Positions 6,509 to 9,529 of a stretch of 9,529 bases of DNA are shown one piece after another. A model generated the notes under the pieces. It saw nothing but the letters and a program-made list of their open reading frames with translations. It had not been told where the DNA came from and made no database searches. The number at the start of each line of letters is the position of its first letter. Within the stretch, counting starts at the first letter, position 1. The stretch spans positions 1 through 9,529 of the forward strand of contig JAGYOB010000044.1 in the NCBI GenBank assembly GCA_018399515.1, in the 5' to 3' direction. The stretch comes from Candidatus Nanopelagicales bacterium. Its GTDB lineage: Bacteria > Actinomycetota > Actinomycetes > S36-B12. Both the position numbers and the translations under genes were made by a program.

Positions 6509-7114
6509 TCAGCGCGCGAGGCTTCGCGTTGTGCGCCAACGGGTCAGCACACCCTCGGGCACATCCTCGCGGCGCAGCGCGAACGTCAGGTGATCGCGCC
6601 AGTCACCGTCGATGTGCAAATACCTCTCGCGCTGACCTTCGGGCCGGAAACCGAGCTTGTCGACCACGCGCAGTGATGCGGTGTTCTCCGGGCGGATGTT
6701 GATCTCGACCCGATGCAGGCCGAGGGCGTTGAAGCAGTGATCGGTCGCCATCGCGACCGCGGTCGGGGTGATGCCCTGCCCGGCGACCCGCGAGTCGATC
6801 CAGTAGCCGATGTACCCGCTGAGCAGCGATCCCCGCGCGATGCCACCGACGGTCACCTGCCCCACCAGCGACCCGTCGAGGGTGATGATCCAGGGCAGGC
6901 TGCGTCCCTCGCGCGCCTCAGCGCGCAGCCGGCGCACCATGCCGGCGAAACTCATCGGGGCATCGTGTTCACCCAGCGGCAGTGTCGCCTCCCAGGGCCG
7001 CAGCCACTCGACGTTGACCTTGCGCACCGCCCGCCACGCTGCGGCATCGCGCAACCGGATCGGACGCAATCCGATACGACCTTCGCGCAGCGTCGCCGGC
7101 CAGCCGCGCGTCAT
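6509..7114 (-). CDS. rimJ: RimJ/RimL-type GNAT N-acetyltransferase
   Basis: This 201-residue single-domain acetyltransferase uses acetyl-CoA. The start IGLRPIRLRDAAAW (14-27) is typical of the RimJ/RimL group. YIGYWIDSRVAGQGI (101-115) contains strand 4 and the acetyl-CoA pyrophosphate loop (RVAGQG). RVEINIRPENTASLRVVDK (135-153) followed by LGFRPEG is the second half of the fold. RimJ in E. coli acetylates the N-terminus of ribosomal protein S5, but members of this branch have varied substrates, so the symbol reflects family and position (counterpart of Rv0995) rather than proven activity. The ATG at 7114 overlaps the moaC stop as ATGA and has GGGAGG at 7127-7122, seven bases upstream. An upstream in-frame extension to 7375 lies inside moaC and is not credible. 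It is the last gene of the galU-glp-moaC-rimJ operon; sepX follows after 83 bases. Confidence 0.9.
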   Translation of the reverse strand: MTRGWPATLREGRIGLRPIRLRDAAAWRAVRKVNVEWLRPWEATLPLGEHDAPMSFAGMVRRLRAEAREGRSLPWIITLDGSLVGQVTVGGIARGSLLSGYIGYWIDSRVAGQGITPTAVAMATDHCFNALGLHRVEINIRPENTASLRVVDKLGFRPEGQRERYLHIDGDWRDHLTFALRREDVPEGVLTRWRTTRSLAR

Positions 7115-7605
7115 GAGCCCGCCTCCCGATCGTCTCGCCGCCACACCCCGGTCTTGCCTCCGGTCTTCTCCACCAGCAGCACGTCGGTGATGACCGCGGC
7201 CGGATCGACGGCTTTGACCATGTCGATCAGCGCGAGCCCGGTCACAGCGACGCAGGTGAGCGCCTCCATCTCGATACCGGTGCGGTCGGCGGTGCGCACG
7301 GTCGCGGTGATCGCGACATGGTCGTCGTGCACCTCGAGGTCGACGTTCACACCGTGGATCGCGATCGGGTGGCACAGCGGGATGAGGTCGGGGGTGCGTT
7401 TCGCAGCAGCGATTCCCGCGATGCGTGCGACGGCCAGCGCATCACCCTTGGGCACACCACCTCCGCGCAGCAGTGCGACAACCTCGACTGACACGTTCAC
7501 CCGGCCGGTTGCGGTCGCGGTGCGTGCGGTGATGTCCTTACCCGACACATCCACCATGCGTGCAGCGCCACTGTCGTCGAGGTGGCTGAACTGCGTTTCA
7601 CTCAT
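7111..7605 (-). CDS. moaC: Cyclic pyranopterin monophosphate synthase MoaC
   Basis: MoaC converts the MoaA product 3',8-cyclo-7,8-dihydro-GTP into cyclic pyranopterin monophosphate, an early step of molybdenum-cofactor synthesis, in the cytoplasm as a hexamer. All 164 residues align with the family: MVDVSGKDIT (17-26), KGDALAVARIAGIAAAKRT (53-71), DLIPLCHP (73-80, His79), GIEMEAL (110-116, Glu112 and Glu114), DMVKAV (128-133, Asp128 and Lys131) and LLVEKTGGKTG (143-153). The catalytic residues I know from E. coli MoaC are present. The ATG at 7605 is four bases after the glp stop, with GGGAGGG at 7620-7614 inside the end of glp. Its stop overlaps rimJ by ATGA. moaC does not occur in the mycobacterial version of this cluster as I recall it, so it is an extra gene here and suggests that the organism makes molybdenum cofactor. 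Confidence 0.97.
   Translation of the reverse strand: MSETQFSHLDDSGAARMVDVSGKDITARTATATGRVNVSVEVVALLRGGGVPKGDALAVARIAGIAAAKRTPDLIPLCHPIAIHGVNVDLEVHDDHVAITATVRTADRTGIEMEALTCVAVTGLALIDMVKAVDPAAVITDVLLVEKTGGKTGVWRRDDREAGS
7122..7127 (-). promoter_or_regulatory. Ribosome-binding site that sets the rimJ start
   Basis: GGGAGG on the minus strand sits seven bases before the rimJ ATG at 7114, inside the last codons of moaC. It supports this start over the much longer in-frame extension and implies coupled translation through the ATGA overlap. Confidence 0.7.
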
Positions 7606-7609
7606 CAGC

Positions 7610-8833
7610 TCATCCCTCCCGGCTCAGGTCGTACACGGTGAGCACGTCACCGGGTTTCACCTCGGTGATCTCCGGCGGCACGACGGCCAGGGCGTTCGCC
7701 CGCGATAACCCCCCGAGGATATGCGAGCCCTGCGCACCGGTCGACCGAATGACATAGCGACCCTCGGCCACCGACAGGTCGACCCGCGCGAACTGCGTCT
7801 TATTCGCCGGTGACGCCCAGCCTTCGAGCACACTCGCGCGCACCTGCGGACGTGTCACGTTCGCAAAACCCATCATGCGACGGATCAGCGGGCGCACGAA
7901 AACTTCGAAGGACACGTACGAACTGACCGGGTTGCCCGGCAGAGTCACGATCGGCACGTTCTCTTCACCGAGGGTGCCGAATCCCTGCGGCATTCCCGGC
8001 TGCATCGCCACCTTGGTGAACTCCACGGTGCCCAGGCGCGACAGCACCGCCTTGACCGTGTCATAGGCGCCCATGCTCACCCCACCGGAGGTGACCAGCA
8101 GATCGGCGCGCACGAGTTGATCGTCGAGGGTGCGCATGAACAGGTCCTCGTCATCGATCACCGGACCGGCGCGATATGCCGCAGCACCAGCCTGTTTGGC
8201 AGCGGTGACGAGCATGTAGGAGTTGGAATCGGCGATCAGGCCGTGCTTGAGCGGGGTTCCCGGTTCGACGAGTTCATTGCCGGTGGAGATCACCACGACG
8301 CGTGGTCGCGGGTGCACCAGTGCGCTGCCGTGACCTGCTGCGGCGAGGATCGCGATCTCGCGCGCGCTGAGGTATTGCCCGGCCCGCAGCACCTGTTCAC
8401 CGGCGTGCACGTCTTCGCCGGCTCGACGGATGAACACTCCTGGTTCGGCGCTGCGCGTGATCGTCACGATGTCGGTTCCGCCATCGGTGCCTTCGACCGG
8501 AACGATCGCGTCGGCACCATCGGGCAGCGGAGCACCGGTCATGATGCGGATCGCGGTGCCGGGACTGACCCGTTCGGTCGCGCGATAACCCGCGGGCACA
8601 TCGTCGACGACTCGAAGCTGAACCGGGGTTGCCTCGCTCGCACCGGCGACATCGGCGGCGAGCACGGCATAGCCATCCATCGACGTGTTGTCGAACGATG
8701 GCAGCGGCCACAACGCTTCGACATCGGCGGCCAGCACGCATCCGTGTGCTTCGAGCAGCGGCAGGTCGATCGGCTCGAGTGGGGCGACGGCCGCCAACCC
8801 GATGGCCTGCTGCTCATCGACCGGGCGCAGCAT
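7610..8833 (-). CDS. glp: Gephyrin-like MoeA-family protein (Glp)
   Basis: This 407-residue protein has the full MoeA/gephyrin-E architecture: an N-terminal domain with FDNTSMDGYAV (48-57), MTGAPLPDGADAIVP (98-112) and GEDVHAGE (139-146); the MPT-binding domain with VISTGNELVEPG (181-192), ADSN (201-204), LLVTSGGVSMGAYD (245-258) and LPGNPVSSY (298-306); and a C-terminal beta-barrel ending VKPGDVLTVYDL. MoeA inserts molybdenum into adenylylated molybdopterin. In Corynebacterium the copy at this locus, Glp, instead acts in division through FtsZ and GlpR, and a SepX/GlpR gene lies two genes downstream. Aligned from memory with E. coli MoeA, Lys275 is kept (Lys274), but Lys279 is Gln278 and the second lysine of KPGKP is Met281. 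The ATG at 8833 shares one base with the galU stop (TGATG); an in-frame ATG at 8872 lies inside galU. Either molybdotransferase or divisome function is possible. Confidence 0.93.
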   Translation of the reverse strand: MLRPVDEQQAIGLAAVAPLEPIDLPLLEAHGCVLAADVEALWPLPSFDNTSMDGYAVLAADVAGASEATPVQLRVVDDVPAGYRATERVSPGTAIRIMTGAPLPDGADAIVPVEGTDGGTDIVTITRSAEPGVFIRRAGEDVHAGEQVLRAGQYLSAREIAILAAAGHGSALVHPRPRVVVISTGNELVEPGTPLKHGLIADSNSYMLVTAAKQAGAAAYRAGPVIDDEDLFMRTLDDQLVRADLLVTSGGVSMGAYDTVKAVLSRLGTVEFTKVAMQPGMPQGFGTLGEENVPIVTLPGNPVSSYVSFEVFVRPLIRRMMGFANVTRPQVRASVLEGWASPANKTQFARVDLSVAEGRYVIRSTGAQGSHILGGLSRANALAVVPPEITEVKPGDVLTVYDLSREG

Positions 8834-9529
8834 CAGGTGTCGTTCCCGCTGTCGAGGTATTCCACGAGCCATTCGCGCAGCGGCGGGCCGAGGTCATCGC
8901 GATCGAGGGCAAGGCGAATAACCGCCTGCAGGTACGACAGCCGGTCACCGGTGTCGTAGCGCCGACCGGTGAACACCACGCCGCGCACGCCACCGCCTTG
9001 ATCTGCGGGCAGTTGCGCCAGACGCACGAGCGCGTCGGTGAGTTGGATCTCTCCGCCGCGCCCGGGTGGCGTGTCGCGCAGGATGTCGAACACCGCGGGG
9101 TCGAGCACGTAACGACCGATGATCGCCAGATTGCTCGGCGCATCCTCCTCGGCCGGCTTCTCGATCAGGTTGGTGACGACGACATGGTCGTCGGCTTCGG
9201 TCACCGCCGCACAGCCATACAGGTGGATCTGTTCGCGCGGCACCTCCATCAAGCACACCACCGAACCGCCGTGGCGTTCGCGCAGCGCGATCATCTGGCC
9301 GAGCACGGGATCGCGCGGATCGATGAGGTCGTCACCGAGCAGGACGGCGAAGGGCTCGTTGCCGACATGCTGGGCACTCATCAACACCGCATGCCCGAGG
9401 CCGAGTGGATCGCCCTGACGGACGTAGTGGATGCGTGCGAGGTCGGTGGACTCTTGGGTCAACGCCAATCGGTCGGCATCGTTTTTCTCCGCGAGGGCGA
9501 CTTCGAGATCGGTGTTGCGATCGAAGTGA
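8833..9529 (-). CDS. galU: UTP-glucose-1-phosphate uridylyltransferase GalU, 5' end outside the window
   Basis: The last 232 codons of GalU are visible and the frame stays open to the right edge, reading HFDRNTDLEVALAEKNDADR from 9528. GalU makes UDP-glucose from UTP and glucose-1-phosphate for envelope glycans, trehalose and glycogen. Family features are QGDPLGLGHAV, the metal/nucleotide loop FAVLLGDDLIDP, MEVPREQIHLYG, the sugar-site NLIEKPAEEDAPSNLAIIGRY in which Glu-Lys-Pro is diagnostic, GGEIQLTDAL, and FTGRRYDTGDRLSYLQAVI near the C-terminus. The missing part is roughly 70 residues including the N-terminal GxGTR loop, judging by the usual length of about 300. It is the first visible gene of the galU-glp-moaC-rimJ operon; its TGA overlaps the glp ATG by one base. 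Some internal start codons exist, but the conserved text before them shows that the true start is upstream. Confidence 0.97.
   Translation of the reverse strand, partial: HFDRNTDLEVALAEKNDADRLALTQESTDLARIHYVRQGDPLGLGHAVLMSAQHVGNEPFAVLLGDDLIDPRDPVLGQMIALRERHGGSVVCLMEVPREQIHLYGCAAVTEADDHVVVTNLIEKPAEEDAPSNLAIIGRYVLDPAVFDILRDTPPGRGGEIQLTDALVRLAQLPADQGGGVRGVVFTGRRYDTGDRLSYLQAVIRLALDRDDLGPPLREWLVEYLDSGNDT

Noticed and set aside
8117..8959. A plus-strand open frame of 280 codons antisense to glp and galU, with a plausible-looking His/Gly/Asp-rich translation
   Set aside because: It mirrors the codon pattern of glp on the other strand, has no domain and no start context, and crosses the glp-galU junction.
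1..9529. Frequent CGATCG-type words as a possible dispersed repeat
   Set aside because: They fit codon use for Asp/Ile/Arg at high GC; no fixed longer repeat, spacing or array is present.

Overview
The window is one strand-switching block of GC-rich, densely packed bacterial DNA. Gene content and order point to Actinomycetota. The left part (tatD, metG, rsmI and a divergent pmt) and the right part (galU, a moeA-like gene, a rimJ-type acetyltransferase and a membrane protein) both match, from memory, the order around Rv0993-Rv1008 of Mycobacterium tuberculosis, but here the two parts nearly touch. The sepX/glpR N-terminus (GLIY...PMWLRRHD) and a moaC inserted in the cluster suggest a micrococcal-type actinobacterium (Intrasporangiaceae or Dermatophilaceae-like). 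That last step is a guess.

Layout. Positions 1-3335 (minus strand) hold an rsmI-metG-tatD operon for translation and nucleic-acid maintenance; tatD runs off the left edge. Positions 3367-4992 (plus strand) hold pmt, a polytopic protein O-mannosyltransferase that starts back to back with rsmI. Positions 5014-5547 (minus) encode an unrecognised secreted protein with six cysteines, whose ATG lies one base after the 3' end of a tRNA-Ala(CGC) gene (5549-5622). Positions 5685-6425 (minus) encode a SepX/GlpR-type membrane protein. Positions 6509-9529 (minus) hold the tightly coupled genes galU (5' end outside the window), glp/moeA, moaC and rimJ.

How the genes fit together. GalU makes UDP-glucose for envelope and storage polymers. 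The MoeA-like protein is the positional counterpart of Glp, the gephyrin-like FtsZ-binding protein of Corynebacterium, and the membrane protein is the counterpart of its receptor GlpR (SepX in Streptomyces). The right half therefore probably encodes a cell-division module embedded among molybdenum-cofactor genes. Pmt glycosylates exported proteins. The small cysteine-rich protein is exported, but nothing links it functionally to Pmt.

The points most worth a second look are the Glp-SepX pair, where the MoeA active-site lysines are replaced, and the tRNA-Ala/secreted-protein junction, where tRNA 3' processing alone would create an almost leaderless mRNA. No mobile element, CRISPR array or clear intrinsic terminator is visible. 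No stretch longer than about 85 bases lacks a gene.
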